Of a stretch of 64,000 nt of DNA, positions 33,076 to 40,733 are shown one piece after another. Source of the stretch: VRUE01 sp963699225 (GTDB lineage Bacteria > Actinomycetota > Thermoleophilia > Solirubrobacterales > 70-9). Positions within the stretch are counted from its first letter, which is position 1; the number at the start of each line of letters is the position of its first letter. The position numbers and the translations under genes are program-made. Location: assembly GCA_963699225.1 (NCBI GenBank), contig OY969423.1:2774738-2838737 (forward strand), given 5' to 3'. Under the pieces are notes generated by a model, which worked only from the letters and a program-made list of their open reading frames with translations, was not told the origin of the DNA and did not search any database.

Positions 33076-33482
33076 AGTCGGTATTCGTCGACACCAGTGC
33101 CTTCGTTGCGCTGCGCAACTCCTCGGAGGCGGAGCACGAGCGGGCGCGCTCGGCGCTGGCCGATCTGATCTCCGAAGGGGTCGCGCTCTTCACCTCCAAC
33201 TACGTCTTCGCCGAGACGTACACGGCCTTGATGGTTCGGGTGGGCCGTGGCGAGGCGATCGAGTGGGGTCGGCGCTTTCGGGACGGCGGCGCTATCGATC
33301 TCGTTCACTTGGATCGGCCGACGGAGGAAAGGGCCTGGGAGATCCTCGAGCGTTATGAGGACAAGCGCTGGAGCTACGTCGACGCCACCTCCTTTGCCCT
33401 GCTCGAGCGCGGCGGGGAAAGCAGCGCGTTCGCTTTCGATGCGCATTTCTCGCAGCGCGGACTGCAGCTAGTACCTGAATAG
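33072..33482 (+). CDS. VapC-like PIN-domain ribonuclease toxin
   Basis: 136 residues, whole-length PIN domain. Acidic residues sit where expected: D7 in VFVDTSAFVAL, E47 in VFAETYTALM, D102/D103-type in SYVDATSFALLE, and D120 in FAFDAHFSQRGLQL. VapC toxins cut specific tRNAs or rRNA when freed from VapB. Overlap with the antitoxin gene by four bases implies coupled translation. Confidence 0.87.
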   Translation: MKSVFVDTSAFVALRNSSEAEHERARSALADLISEGVALFTSNYVFAETYTALMVRVGRGEAIEWGRRFRDGGAIDLVHLDRPTEERAWEILERYEDKRWSYVDATSFALLERGGESSAFAFDAHFSQRGLQLVPE

Positions 33483-33489
33483 TTTCTAT

Positions 33490-33519
33490 TGACTGCTCAG
33501 GGAGTACCAGCCTATGCTG
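33490..33519 (+). promoter_or_regulatory. Promoter for the rph-rdgB-CDF operon or a small RNA
   Basis: TTGACT (33490-33495), an 18-base spacer, TATGCT (33514-33519). Start would be near 33526, giving a 137-base leader before rph. Confidence 0.55.
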
Positions 33520-33589
33520 CCGCCAGGCTCGCGAGGCGCCGGGGTCGATCGAGACCCATGGAGATGCCAGAGGGCTACCCCAGTGGGAA

Positions 33590-33619
33590 GGAAGGGTCGC
33601 GCGAGGGCGCGGCCCTTCC
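33590..33619 (+). other. Strong hairpin in the rph leader
   Basis: GGAAGGGTCGCGC pairs with GCGCGGCCCTTCC (13 pairs, one G-T) around GAGG. Upstream, GGGTC/GACCC (about 33543-33557) forms a second stem. There is no T-run after it. It could be an RNA leader, a weak terminator of a ~95-base small RNA, or a processing site. Confidence 0.4.
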
Positions 33620-33662
33620 GCCAGTTCCTCTGCACCGGCGCTGCTGACTTAGACTCGCGCCC

Positions 33663-34391
33663 ATGCCAGCCTCCCGCAGCTACGACCGCGCCCCCGCCGA
33701 CATTCGTCCCGTCTCGATCGACCCGGAATTCGTCGATACCGCTGACGGCTCTGCCCTGATCACGCTGGGCCGGACCAGGGTGATCTGCACCGCCTCGGTT
33801 AACAGCTCGGTGCCGCGCTGGATGCAGGGGCGCGGCAAGGGCTGGGTCACGGCCGAGTACGCGATGCTGCCCGCCTCTACAGGCGATCGCAAGGTGCGCG
33901 ACATCGCCAAGGGCAAGCAGGATGGGCGGGGGGTGGAGATCCAGCGTTTGATCGGTCGCTCGCTGCGGGTGGTGCTCGATCCGAGGGCCCTAGGCGAGCG
34001 CAGCATCTACGTCGATTGCGACGTCCTGCAGGCAGACGGCGGCACTCGCTGCGCGGCGATCACCGGTGGTTACGTTGCCTTGAGGCTGGCCTTGCAGAAG
34101 CTCGTCGACGCCGGCGATCTGGAGACGATGCCGTTGACCGGATCGGTTGCTGCGATCAGCGTCGGCGTCGTCGATAGCCGTGCGCTCTGCGATCTCGACT
34201 ACTCCGAGGACTCGACCGCCGAGGTCGATGCCAACGTCGTCATGACCGGGGAGGGTGGGTTGGTCGAGGTGCAGGCGACCGCCGAGCGCACGCCGCTCTC
34301 CCGTGCCTCGCTCGACGAGCTGCTCAGCCTGGCCGAGATGGGGATCACGCGCTTGCGCCAGGTGCAGGAGCGGGTAGTTGCCGGTGGATAG
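33663..34391 (+). CDS. rph: RNase PH
   Basis: 242 residues, phosphorolytic 3'-5' exoribonuclease that trims tRNA 3' ends. It shows the usual series: ALITLGRTRVICTASVNSSV, GKGWVTAEYAMLPAST, RGVEIQRLIGRSLRVVLD, YVDCDVLQADGGTRCAAITG, and CDLDYSEDSTAEVDANVVMT. Length is normal. It heads an rph-rdgB-CDF gene string with 6-base spacing to rdgB. Confidence 0.95.
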   Translation: MPASRSYDRAPADIRPVSIDPEFVDTADGSALITLGRTRVICTASVNSSVPRWMQGRGKGWVTAEYAMLPASTGDRKVRDIAKGKQDGRGVEIQRLIGRSLRVVLDPRALGERSIYVDCDVLQADGGTRCAAITGGYVALRLALQKLVDAGDLETMPLTGSVAAISVGVVDSRALCDLDYSEDSTAEVDANVVMTGEGGLVEVQATAERTPLSRASLDELLSLAEMGITRLRQVQERVVAGG

Positions 34392-34397
34392 CAATCG

Positions 34398-34997
34398 TTG
34401 ATCTTCGCCACCGCCAACAAGCACAAGCTCCGCGAGATGCGGGAACTGCTCCCCGAGCTCGAGCTGAAGGCGCTCCCGGACGGGGTCGAGCTGCCGCCCG
34501 AGGAGGGTGACTCGTTCGCGGTGATCGCGCTGGAGAAGGCACGCGCAGCACACGCCGCTAGCGGCGAGGCCGCGATCGGCGATGACTCGGGGATCGAGGC
34601 GATGGCGCTCGGTGGTCGGCCCGGGATTCACTCCGCTCGCTACGGCGGCCCGGGCGCGAGCGATGAGGAGAACCTGGAGAAGCTCCTGCGTGAGGTCGCG
34701 GCCGCCGGGGAGGAGCGGCGGGCGGCTTATCACTGCGCCCTAGCTCTGGTCGACGCCGACGGCTCCGAGCGGGTCTTTGAGGCCCGCTGCGAGGGCCGCC
34801 TAATCGAGCGGCCACGCGGCGAGGGCGGCTTTGGCTACGACCCAGCCTTCGTCCCCGACGCCACCGGGCCCGATGACGAGCGCACGATGTCGGAGTTGAG
34901 CCAGGCCGAGAAGAACGAGATCAGCCACCGCGGCCGGGCGGCTCGCCTGCTGGCCGCTCACCTGGACGGCGGTCGGATTAGCCAAGAGGCACGATGA
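34398..34997 (+). CDS. rdgB: RdgB/HAM1 dITP/XTP pyrophosphatase
   Basis: 199 residues. MIFATANKHKLREMRELLPE at the start (TTG codon 34398), AIGDDSGIEAMALGGRPGIH near residue 55, GEGGFGYDPAFVPD and MSELSQAEKNEISHRGRAAR complete the HAM1 signature. It removes non-canonical purine nucleoside triphosphates from the pool. rph-rdgB pairing is common in bacteria. The stop overlaps the CDF gene start (ATGA). Confidence 0.93.
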   Translation: MIFATANKHKLREMRELLPELELKALPDGVELPPEEGDSFAVIALEKARAAHAASGEAAIGDDSGIEAMALGGRPGIHSARYGGPGASDEENLEKLLREVAAAGEERRAAYHCALALVDADGSERVFEARCEGRLIERPRGEGGFGYDPAFVPDATGPDDERTMSELSQAEKNEISHRGRAARLLAAHLDGGRISQEAR

Positions 34998-35905
34998 TCC
35001 GCACGAAGAGCGGTGCGGCGGCCCTCTCGATCGCCTCAAACGCGCTGCTGATCGCGATCAAGCTGGCGGCGGGGGCGATCACCGGATCGATCGCGATCCT
35101 CACCGAGGCCGTCCACTCGCTGATCGACCTCGTCGCCTCGATCGTCGCCTTCGTCTCGGTGCGCAAGGCCGACGAGCCGGCCGACGCCGACCACCCCTAC
35201 GGCCACGAGAAGGTCGAGAGCTTGGCGGCGACGATCGAGGGGCTGCTGATCCTGCTCGGCGCCGCGATCATCGTCTACGAGGCGACCCACAGGCTCGTCG
35301 TCGGCTCCAGCGTCGAATCGCTAGGTGTCGGCATCATCGTGATGGGCTTCTCGGTTCTCGCCAACCTGGTCGTCTCGACGGTGCTGGCGCGGCAGGCCAA
35401 GCTGCACGACTCGCCGGCCCTGGAAGGCGATGCGTCACACCTGCGCACCGACGCCCTGACCTCGGCCGGCGTGCTGGTCGGGCTGGCGCTAGTCCAGATC
35501 ACCGGCAACGCCGCCTTTGACTCGATCACCGCGCTGGCCGTCGCCGCCGCGATCGTCGTCGCCGGCGTGCGCATCGTCAGGCGCTCCTCCGGCGTGCTCG
35601 TCGACGAAGCCCTGCCGGACGAGGAGATGGACCAGATCGAGGCGGCGATCGCGGCGGCGCGGACAGAGGAGGTCGCCGGGTACCACAAGCTGCGCGCCCG
35701 CCGCGCCGGCAGCCGCCGCTACATCGACCTGCACGTCCAGTACCGCTCCGGGACCAGCCTCGAGCGCGCCCACGAGCTGGCCCACGCGATGCGCGCCTCG
35801 ATCGAGGCGCAAATTCCGCGCGCCGAGGTGCTTATCCACGTTGAGCCGGAGACCTCCTTGCGCGACCCCGAGCGAGCCCGCTCGGGACCGTTCCGGGCCG
35901 GCTAA
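34994..35905 (+). CDS. Cation diffusion facilitator transporter
   Basis: 303 residues with six predicted helices and a cytoplasmic C-terminal ferredoxin-like domain. Metal-site residues are seen in helix II (TEAVHSLIDLVAS, HxxxD) and helix V (HLRTDALTSAGVL, HxxxD). The H-P-Y-G-H-E-K-V-E motif after helix II is characteristic. The HxxxD pair suggests Zn/Co or Fe/Mn export, but the metal cannot be decided. The C-terminal part includes HKLRARRAGSRRYIDLHVQ and ends with a His- and Glu-containing VLIHVEPE. Confidence 0.9.
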   Translation: MIRTKSGAAALSIASNALLIAIKLAAGAITGSIAILTEAVHSLIDLVASIVAFVSVRKADEPADADHPYGHEKVESLAATIEGLLILLGAAIIVYEATHRLVVGSSVESLGVGIIVMGFSVLANLVVSTVLARQAKLHDSPALEGDASHLRTDALTSAGVLVGLALVQITGNAAFDSITALAVAAAIVVAGVRIVRRSSGVLVDEALPDEEMDQIEAAIAAARTEEVAGYHKLRARRAGSRRYIDLHVQYRSGTSLERAHELAHAMRASIEAQIPRAEVLIHVEPETSLRDPERARSGPFRAG

Positions 35906-35956
35906 GGCGAGGCTGGCTCGCTGTCAACACACGCTGCTTGACCGGCCGGATTCTCC

Positions 35957-36793
35957 TCAGCCAGCCAACAGTTTGCTCAGTATGTTCGCGGTCTCTCTCG
36001 ACTGTCTCGAGACCTGGTTGTAGGTCAGACGGACGACCTCGAAGCCGTGGCTTCGTAGCTGGAGATCGCGAGCGCGGTCGTCTTCGAAGGAGGTGCGTCC
36101 ACGGTGGTAGCGGTAGCCGTCGGTCTCGACGATCAGCCTGCGTTTGCGCCAGACGAAATCGACGAGGAGTCCGGCGATCCAAACGTTCACCTCCGGAGTG
36201 GGCAGCCGGTGAGCCCGGCAGAGCTTGAGGAAGAGGACCTCGAGCTCACTGCGCGTTACGTCGCCCTCGCTTTTGTCGTCAATCGGAAGGCCAAGAACCT
36301 CGGCCTGGCGGCGGGCACGACGCACATCTGTGGGACGCGCGACCTTACTGAGGTCAACGATGGTGACGGCAGGAGTCGTGATGGGAATTCGTCGATGCCG
36401 TGTAACGGTTTTCAAGTCAAGCGAGGGGCGGCGATGCAGGCGGATGCCACGCCGGGTCTTCTTGCCCGTGTCGCTCGGCACGGAGACGTCAACTGGCTCG
36501 CTCATCTGATCGGGAAGGAGTCGCCAGGCTGCCGCCGCGGCGCGATGACTAAGAACGGCTCCCGCCCCACAGGCAAGAACGGCTGCCATCCATCGACCCT
36601 CGGCTGAGAGATGCCAGTGGCCGACTGCATAAACGCCCCGATGAATCGAGTGCAGCCGTCCGGCAAGTGTCCTGCGCTTGACAGCCGACTTGTCGAGCCC
36701 GGCCTCTCGCAACTGCGCAATCGAGACGACGCCGTACTGACGAGCCGCCACCGTGGCGATCTCGCGGTCGGGATTGGCGCTTTGGTGTCGCAT
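35957..36793 (-). CDS. AbiEi-like wHTH plus DUF559 protein, second copy
   Basis: 278 residues, same architecture as 6330-7235: YGVVSIAQLREAGLDKSAVK and HRGVYAVGHWHLSAEGRWMA at the N-terminus, VLSHRAAAAAWRLLP and PITTPAVTIVDLS in the middle, and VDFVWRKRRLIVETDGYRYH with F.DDRARDLQLRSHGFEVVR at the C-terminus. Unlike the other copy it keeps the usual Gly in ETDGYRYH (Ser there). The nuclease-type D, E, D and H positions are present. No toxin gene (AbiEii) is adjacent. It lies alone between the CDF gene and a tiny membrane protein. Role unknown. Confidence 0.76.
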   Translation of the reverse strand: MRHQSANPDREIATVAARQYGVVSIAQLREAGLDKSAVKRRTLAGRLHSIHRGVYAVGHWHLSAEGRWMAAVLACGAGAVLSHRAAAAAWRLLPDQMSEPVDVSVPSDTGKKTRRGIRLHRRPSLDLKTVTRHRRIPITTPAVTIVDLSKVARPTDVRRARRQAEVLGLPIDDKSEGDVTRSELEVLFLKLCRAHRLPTPEVNVWIAGLLVDFVWRKRRLIVETDGYRYHRGRTSFEDDRARDLQLRSHGFEVVRLTYNQVSRQSRETANILSKLLAG

Positions 36794-36841
36794 AGCGCCA
36801 CTAAGGCGCCAGGCAACGCCGATTCGCCCCTTCGGCCGGAG

Positions 36842-36991
36842 CTAAGGACTAGGCAAAAGGTTCACCGCCGCCGCGAGGCCGACGGCGCCGACGGTGATGG
36901 AGTAACCGGTGTAGCCGCTGATCGCGAAGAGGACCACTGCGATCGCGCAGATCGAGACAACGGTGATCCAGGAAGCTCGGGCCAGGGACAC
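36842..36991 (-). CDS. Small two-helix membrane protein (49 aa)
   Basis: Starts GTG 36991 and ends TAG 36842. The peptide begins MSLARASWITVVSICAIAVV, then has VLFAISGYTGYSITV, GAVGLAAAVNLLP and a short end. Two hydrophobic segments are separated by a Ser/Gly/Tyr turn. It fills the otherwise empty 218-base spacer between 36793 and 37012, and its composition is that of a membrane peptide rather than a random frame. Function unknown. Confidence 0.55.
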   Translation of the reverse strand: MSLARASWITVVSICAIAVVLFAISGYTGYSITVGAVGLAAAVNLLPSP

Positions 36992-37011
36992 GGGTCGCTA
37001 TTTTGGCCGAG

Positions 37012-37398
37012 ATGCCCGACGGTGAGACGAGCGAGGCGGTATCGGCCGATGGGGCCGCCAGTGCGCTGGCCTATCTGACCGAGATGTCACCCGACCTGCG
37101 CGGTGGCGCGATCCTCGAGGCGGACGGGGCGGTACTCGCCGCCAGCGATCGGTCCGAGCGTTGGCGCGAGGACGTCGCGACCCTGCTCGAGGTGGCCGAT
37201 GGGGCCGGCGGTGAGCCGGTCGAGCAGGCTCACATCGCCACCGAGCAGGGCGAGGTCTTCGCCGTCCGCCATGCCGGGCTGACGGCGATCACGGTGACCG
37301 ACCGCTTTGCCCTCGCCTCGCTGCTCTTCTTCGACATGCGCGCCGTGCTTCGCGACCTCAGCGAAGGCGGCGACGGAAAGGGGCTCGATGCCGCCTAA
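37012..37398 (+). CDS. Roadblock/LC7-like small protein
   Basis: 128 residues from ATG 37012 (TTG 37003 also possible). An acidic start precedes LAYLTEMSPDLRGGAILEAD, GAVLAASDRS, then VFAVRHAGLTAITVTDRFAL and LFFDMRAVLRDLSE, a pattern like the roadblock/LC7 fold used by MglB-type GTPase regulators. No small GTPase gene is nearby. The last residues overlap the next gene by 11 bases. Assignment is by resemblance only. Confidence 0.55.
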   Translation: MPDGETSEAVSADGAASALAYLTEMSPDLRGGAILEADGAVLAASDRSERWREDVATLLEVADGAGGEPVEQAHIATEQGEVFAVRHAGLTAITVTDRFALASLLFFDMRAVLRDLSEGGDGKGLDAA

Positions 37399-37612
37399 GC
37401 CACACCGAATCCTGCTCGATCGCGTCTCCGGCTATGCCGATGAGGCGGCCGCCTACATGCGCCGCCGCCGCGTTGCCCGCCAGCCTTTCGCGCGGCTCTA
37501 TTACTCCGAGGGCCGGGCCAGCGATCATGCCGGCGACTCGCTCGCCGGTGCCGAGCTCTTCGTCGCCGCCGGGCGCTTGATCGAGGTCGCCGGAAGGCGG
37601 CCAAAGCCATGA
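37388..37612 (+). CDS. Small basic protein of unknown function
   Basis: 74 residues (MPPKPHRILLDRVSGYADEA start), mostly helical, rich in Arg and Ala, with no hydrophobic segment. It overlaps the roadblock-like gene by 11 bases and tldD by four (ATGA), so it sits in a translationally coupled string. No family recognised. Confidence 0.6.
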   Translation: MPPKPHRILLDRVSGYADEAAAYMRRRRVARQPFARLYYSEGRASDHAGDSLAGAELFVAAGRLIEVAGRRPKP

Positions 37613-38994
37613 GCGAGCTGATCGACGCCGAGGTAGCCGAGCGGGTGCTCGCCGCTGCGCTCGCCAACGGCGGCGACTTCGCCGAGGTCTTCGCCGAACG
37701 CAACGCCGGGCTGACGATGGCGATCGACGAGTCACGGATCGAAGCGGTGCAGGCGGGCGCCGCCGCGGGCGCCGGGGTGCGCGTGATCAGCGGCGCCACC
37801 ACTTACTTCTCCCACGTCGACGGGCTCGATCCAGCCGATATCGAGCGCGCTGCCGGCGAGGCCGCAGCGGCGCTGCGGTCCGAGCGGTCCGAGCCACGGC
37901 CGCTCAGCGCCACCGCGACGACGCCGCTGCCGATCAAGGTGGCTCCGGCAGATGTCCCCGCCGAGCGCAAGGCGGCACTGCTGCGCGAGTTGGACGAGCG
38001 CGCCCGCGGAGCGGGCGATGAGATCGCCCAGTTCACCGCCTCCTACGCGGAGGTGCGTCGCGAGGTCAGCGTCGCCAACTCCGAGGGTCTCTTCACTGGC
38101 GACGACCGCACCCGCGTGCGCATCGGCGCCCAGGCCGTGGCGCGGCGCAATGGCGCGGTCGAGACCGGCGCCGAGACGCTCGGCGCCCATCGTGGCTTCG
38201 AGATCTTCGACGGCGATCCCGGCTCGATCGCCGACGATGCCGCGCGCAAGGCGCTGACACTGCTCGACGCCGGTCCCGCCCCGGCCGGCTCGATGCCGGT
38301 GGTCGTCGGCGGCGGTTTCGGTGGCGTCCTCTTCCACGAGATGACCGGCCACGGGCTCGAGGCCGACCACATCCAGAAGGGCGCCAGCGTCTACGTCGGC
38401 AAGCTCGGCGAGCAGGTGGCCCAGCCGCTGCTGACCGCTTACGACGATGGTCGCCTGCCCAACGAGTGGGGCAGCGACGCGATCGACGACGAGGGGGCGC
38501 CGACCCAGAAGACCCGGGTGATCGAGGAGGGGCGCCTGATCGCCTACCTCTACGACGGCGTCACCGCCCGCCGCGAAGGCGCGGCGTCGACTGGCAACGG
38601 CCGCCGCGAGAGCTTTCGCCACCTGCCGGTGCCGCGCATGACCAATACCTACATCGCCCCCGGGGAGGCCGAGCCCGAGGCGATGATCGCCGAGGTCGAG
38701 CGCGGCTTCTACGCCGTCTCCTTCGCCGGCGGTCAGGTCGACCCGGCCACGGGCGACTTCGTCTTCGGCGTCTCCGAGGGCTACCTGATCGAGGGCGGGA
38801 AAGTCACTCGGCCCTGCCGCGGCGCGACCCTGATCGGCAACTGCCTGGAGGCGCTGGCGGCGATCGACGCCGTCGGCAACGACTTCGAGATGAAGACCGG
38901 AGTCTGCGGCAAGGCCGGCCAGCGGGTGCCGGTAGGAACCGGCCAGGGCCACGTCCGCATCCAGGCGATGACGGTGGGGGGGACCGAGGTTTGA
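37609..38994 (+). CDS. tldD: TldD metalloprotease subunit
   Basis: 461 residues. The zinc motif HEMTGHGLE (HExxxH plus Glu) lies near residue 245 and is preceded by VVVGGGFGGVLFHEM. Other TldD signatures are NEWGSDAIDDEGAPTQKTRV, EGAASTGNGRRESFRHLP, MTNTYIAPGE and FAGGQVDPATGDFVFGVSEG. TldD and TldE form a heterodimer that degrades unfolded peptides and matures some RiPPs in other bacteria. Start overlaps the upstream small gene (ATGA). Confidence 0.93.
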   Translation: MSELIDAEVAERVLAAALANGGDFAEVFAERNAGLTMAIDESRIEAVQAGAAAGAGVRVISGATTYFSHVDGLDPADIERAAGEAAAALRSERSEPRPLSATATTPLPIKVAPADVPAERKAALLRELDERARGAGDEIAQFTASYAEVRREVSVANSEGLFTGDDRTRVRIGAQAVARRNGAVETGAETLGAHRGFEIFDGDPGSIADDAARKALTLLDAGPAPAGSMPVVVGGGFGGVLFHEMTGHGLEADHIQKGASVYVGKLGEQVAQPLLTAYDDGRLPNEWGSDAIDDEGAPTQKTRVIEEGRLIAYLYDGVTARREGAASTGNGRRESFRHLPVPRMTNTYIAPGEAEPEAMIAEVERGFYAVSFAGGQVDPATGDFVFGVSEGYLIEGGKVTRPCRGATLIGNCLEALAAIDAVGNDFEMKTGVCGKAGQRVPVGTGQGHVRIQAMTVGGTEV

Positions 38995-40376
38995 TCGGAC
39001 TGGCGCGCCAAGCGGTCGAAGCGGCGACCGCGGCCGGCGCAAGTGACGCCGAGGCCTACGCGGCCGAGGACAGCGGCCGCGAGGTGCGTGTCCACGGCGG
39101 CGAGGTCGAGAGCCTCAGCGCCGCCACCCAGCGCGGCATCGGCATCCGGGCCTGGATCGGCAAGCGAGTTGGCTACGCCTACGGCACCGATCTCTCCGCG
39201 GCGGGAGTGACGGCGCTGGCGCAGCGGGCCGCGGAAGCGGCGCGGGTCGCCGACGAGGACGAGTTCGCCGGCCCGCCCGACCCTTCAGACGCTGCGGTGC
39301 GCCTTATGCACGCTGATGGTGCAAAAGGCGCACCGGAAGAGGAGCTCGTGCTGAGCGACCCGACGCTCGGCGAGTGGTCGCCCGACCGGCTCGCCGACTT
39401 CGCTCTTGCGATCGAGTCGGCGGCGCTGGCGGCTGACTCGCGAATCGCGGGAGTCGAGCAAGCCGTCTACGCCGATTCGGCCGAGAGCGTCGCGCTCGTC
39501 TCCTCGCTCGGGATCGAGGGCGAGTACTCGAGCTCGAGTTGTTACGGCTACGTCCAGGCGCTGGCCGAGGGCAAGGATGGTCGCGAGACCGGGCTTGGCT
39601 TTGACCTCGGCCGCGGGCCGGCGGCGCTCGACCCGGCTTCGATCGGGCGCGAGGGCGCCGAGCGGGCCGCGGCGATGATCGGCGCCGGCAAGCCGAAGTC
39701 TCGCTCCTGCCCGGTCGTCCTCGACCCGACCGTCGCCGCCAGCTTCATCGCCTTGATCGGCGGGGGCTTGACGGCCAGCGCGGTGCAGCGCGGACGCTCC
39801 CCGTTTGCGGATCGGCTCGGGGACGAGGTGGCCAACCAAGTCCTCACCCTGTACGACGACGGCCTCGACGCCGAGGGCTTTGCCTCGGCCCCCTTCGACG
39901 CCGAGGGGGTGCCGCGTCGCCGTACCGCCCTGATCGAGGACAGCGCCCTGCGCACCTACCTCTACGACACCTACACGGCCAACCGGGGCGATGCCGCCTC
40001 GACCGGCAACGCCAGCCGCAGCGGCTATCGCTCCCAGCCCTCGGTCTCGGCTTCCAACCTGATCGTCGCGCCCGGCGAGCTGGGCTTTGTCGAGCTCCTG
40101 GGCGAGGCCGGCGACGGCGTTCTAGTCACCGACGTCGCCGGGCTGCACTCGGGCGTCAACCCGGTTTCGGGCGTCTTCTCGGTCGGCGCCTCGGGCCGCG
40201 TTATCCGCGACGGCGAGCTCGCCGAGCCGTTGCGCGAGTTCACGATCGCCAGCGACCTCGTCTCGATGCTGCGCGCCGTGCGTGCCGTCGGAGCGGACTC
40301 GCGCTGGGTGCCTTTTGGCGGCTCGGTGAGGACCCCGTCACTGCTCGTCGGAGAGATGACGGTCGCGGGATCCTGA
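38991..40376 (+). CDS. tldE: TldE/PmbA subunit
   Basis: 461 residues starting at TTG 38991, which overlaps the tldD stop (TTGA). N-terminus LARQAVEAATAAGASDAEAY aligns with TldE. Later pieces are GIRAWIGKRVGYAYGTDLS, DPTVAASFIALIGGGLTASA, FDAEGVPRRRTALIEDSALR, STGNASRSGYRSQPSVSASN and GVNPVSGVFSVGASG. It lacks the HExxxH of TldD, as expected for the non-catalytic partner. The frame is open far upstream inside tldD, but only this start gives the normal N-terminus. Confidence 0.92.
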   Translation: MIGLARQAVEAATAAGASDAEAYAAEDSGREVRVHGGEVESLSAATQRGIGIRAWIGKRVGYAYGTDLSAAGVTALAQRAAEAARVADEDEFAGPPDPSDAAVRLMHADGAKGAPEEELVLSDPTLGEWSPDRLADFALAIESAALAADSRIAGVEQAVYADSAESVALVSSLGIEGEYSSSSCYGYVQALAEGKDGRETGLGFDLGRGPAALDPASIGREGAERAAAMIGAGKPKSRSCPVVLDPTVAASFIALIGGGLTASAVQRGRSPFADRLGDEVANQVLTLYDDGLDAEGFASAPFDAEGVPRRRTALIEDSALRTYLYDTYTANRGDAASTGNASRSGYRSQPSVSASNLIVAPGELGFVELLGEAGDGVLVTDVAGLHSGVNPVSGVFSVGASGRVIRDGELAEPLREFTIASDLVSMLRAVRAVGADSRWVPFGGSVRTPSLLVGEMTVAGS

Positions 40377-40454
40377 GTCCCAAGCGCTTTTACGCCGTGA
40401 GCGCTGTTAGATTGCCGCCGATTTCAAACTACCCATCGACGGAGGAGCTTCGAC

Positions 40455-40733
40455 GTGACTAAGGCTGAGTTTCTGGACCAACTTGCAGGCGACGAGCGGC
40501 TGGGCAGCAAGAAAGCCGCCAGCGACGCGGTTGACGCCGTGCTCGACGCGATCACCGACACGCTGAGCAGCGGCGGCGAAGTCAGCTTCACCGGCTTTGG
40601 CAAATTCCACGTCGCCGAGCGCGGTCCGCGGCAGGGCGTCAACCCCCGTACCGGCGAGCGGATCACGATCCCGGGCGGCAAGGTCCCTCGCTTCTCCGCC
40701 GGCTCGGCGCTGAAGACCAAGGTCAAAGGCTGA
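40455..40733 (+). CDS. HU-type histone-like DNA-binding protein
   Basis: 92 residues. MTKAEFLDQLAGDERLGSKK, VDAVLDAITDTLSSGGEVSF, and the DNA-binding arm FGKFHVAERGPRQGVNPRTG with IPGGKVPRFSAGSALK are standard for HU. There is no long Lys/Ala-rich C-terminal tail of the mycobacterial type. GTG start with GGAGGAG upstream. In the 78 bases before it, TTAGAT (40407-40412) is a possible -10. The stop overlaps the proposed pyrF start. Confidence 0.94.
   Translation: MTKAEFLDQLAGDERLGSKKAASDAVDAVLDAITDTLSSGGEVSFTGFGKFHVAERGPRQGVNPRTGERITIPGGKVPRFSAGSALKTKVKG

Noticed and set aside
33526..33620. Signal recognition particle RNA, suggested by GGAAGG near the stem
   Set aside because: The conserved apical loop and asymmetric internal loop are not present in the right order; kept only as an unassigned structured leader.
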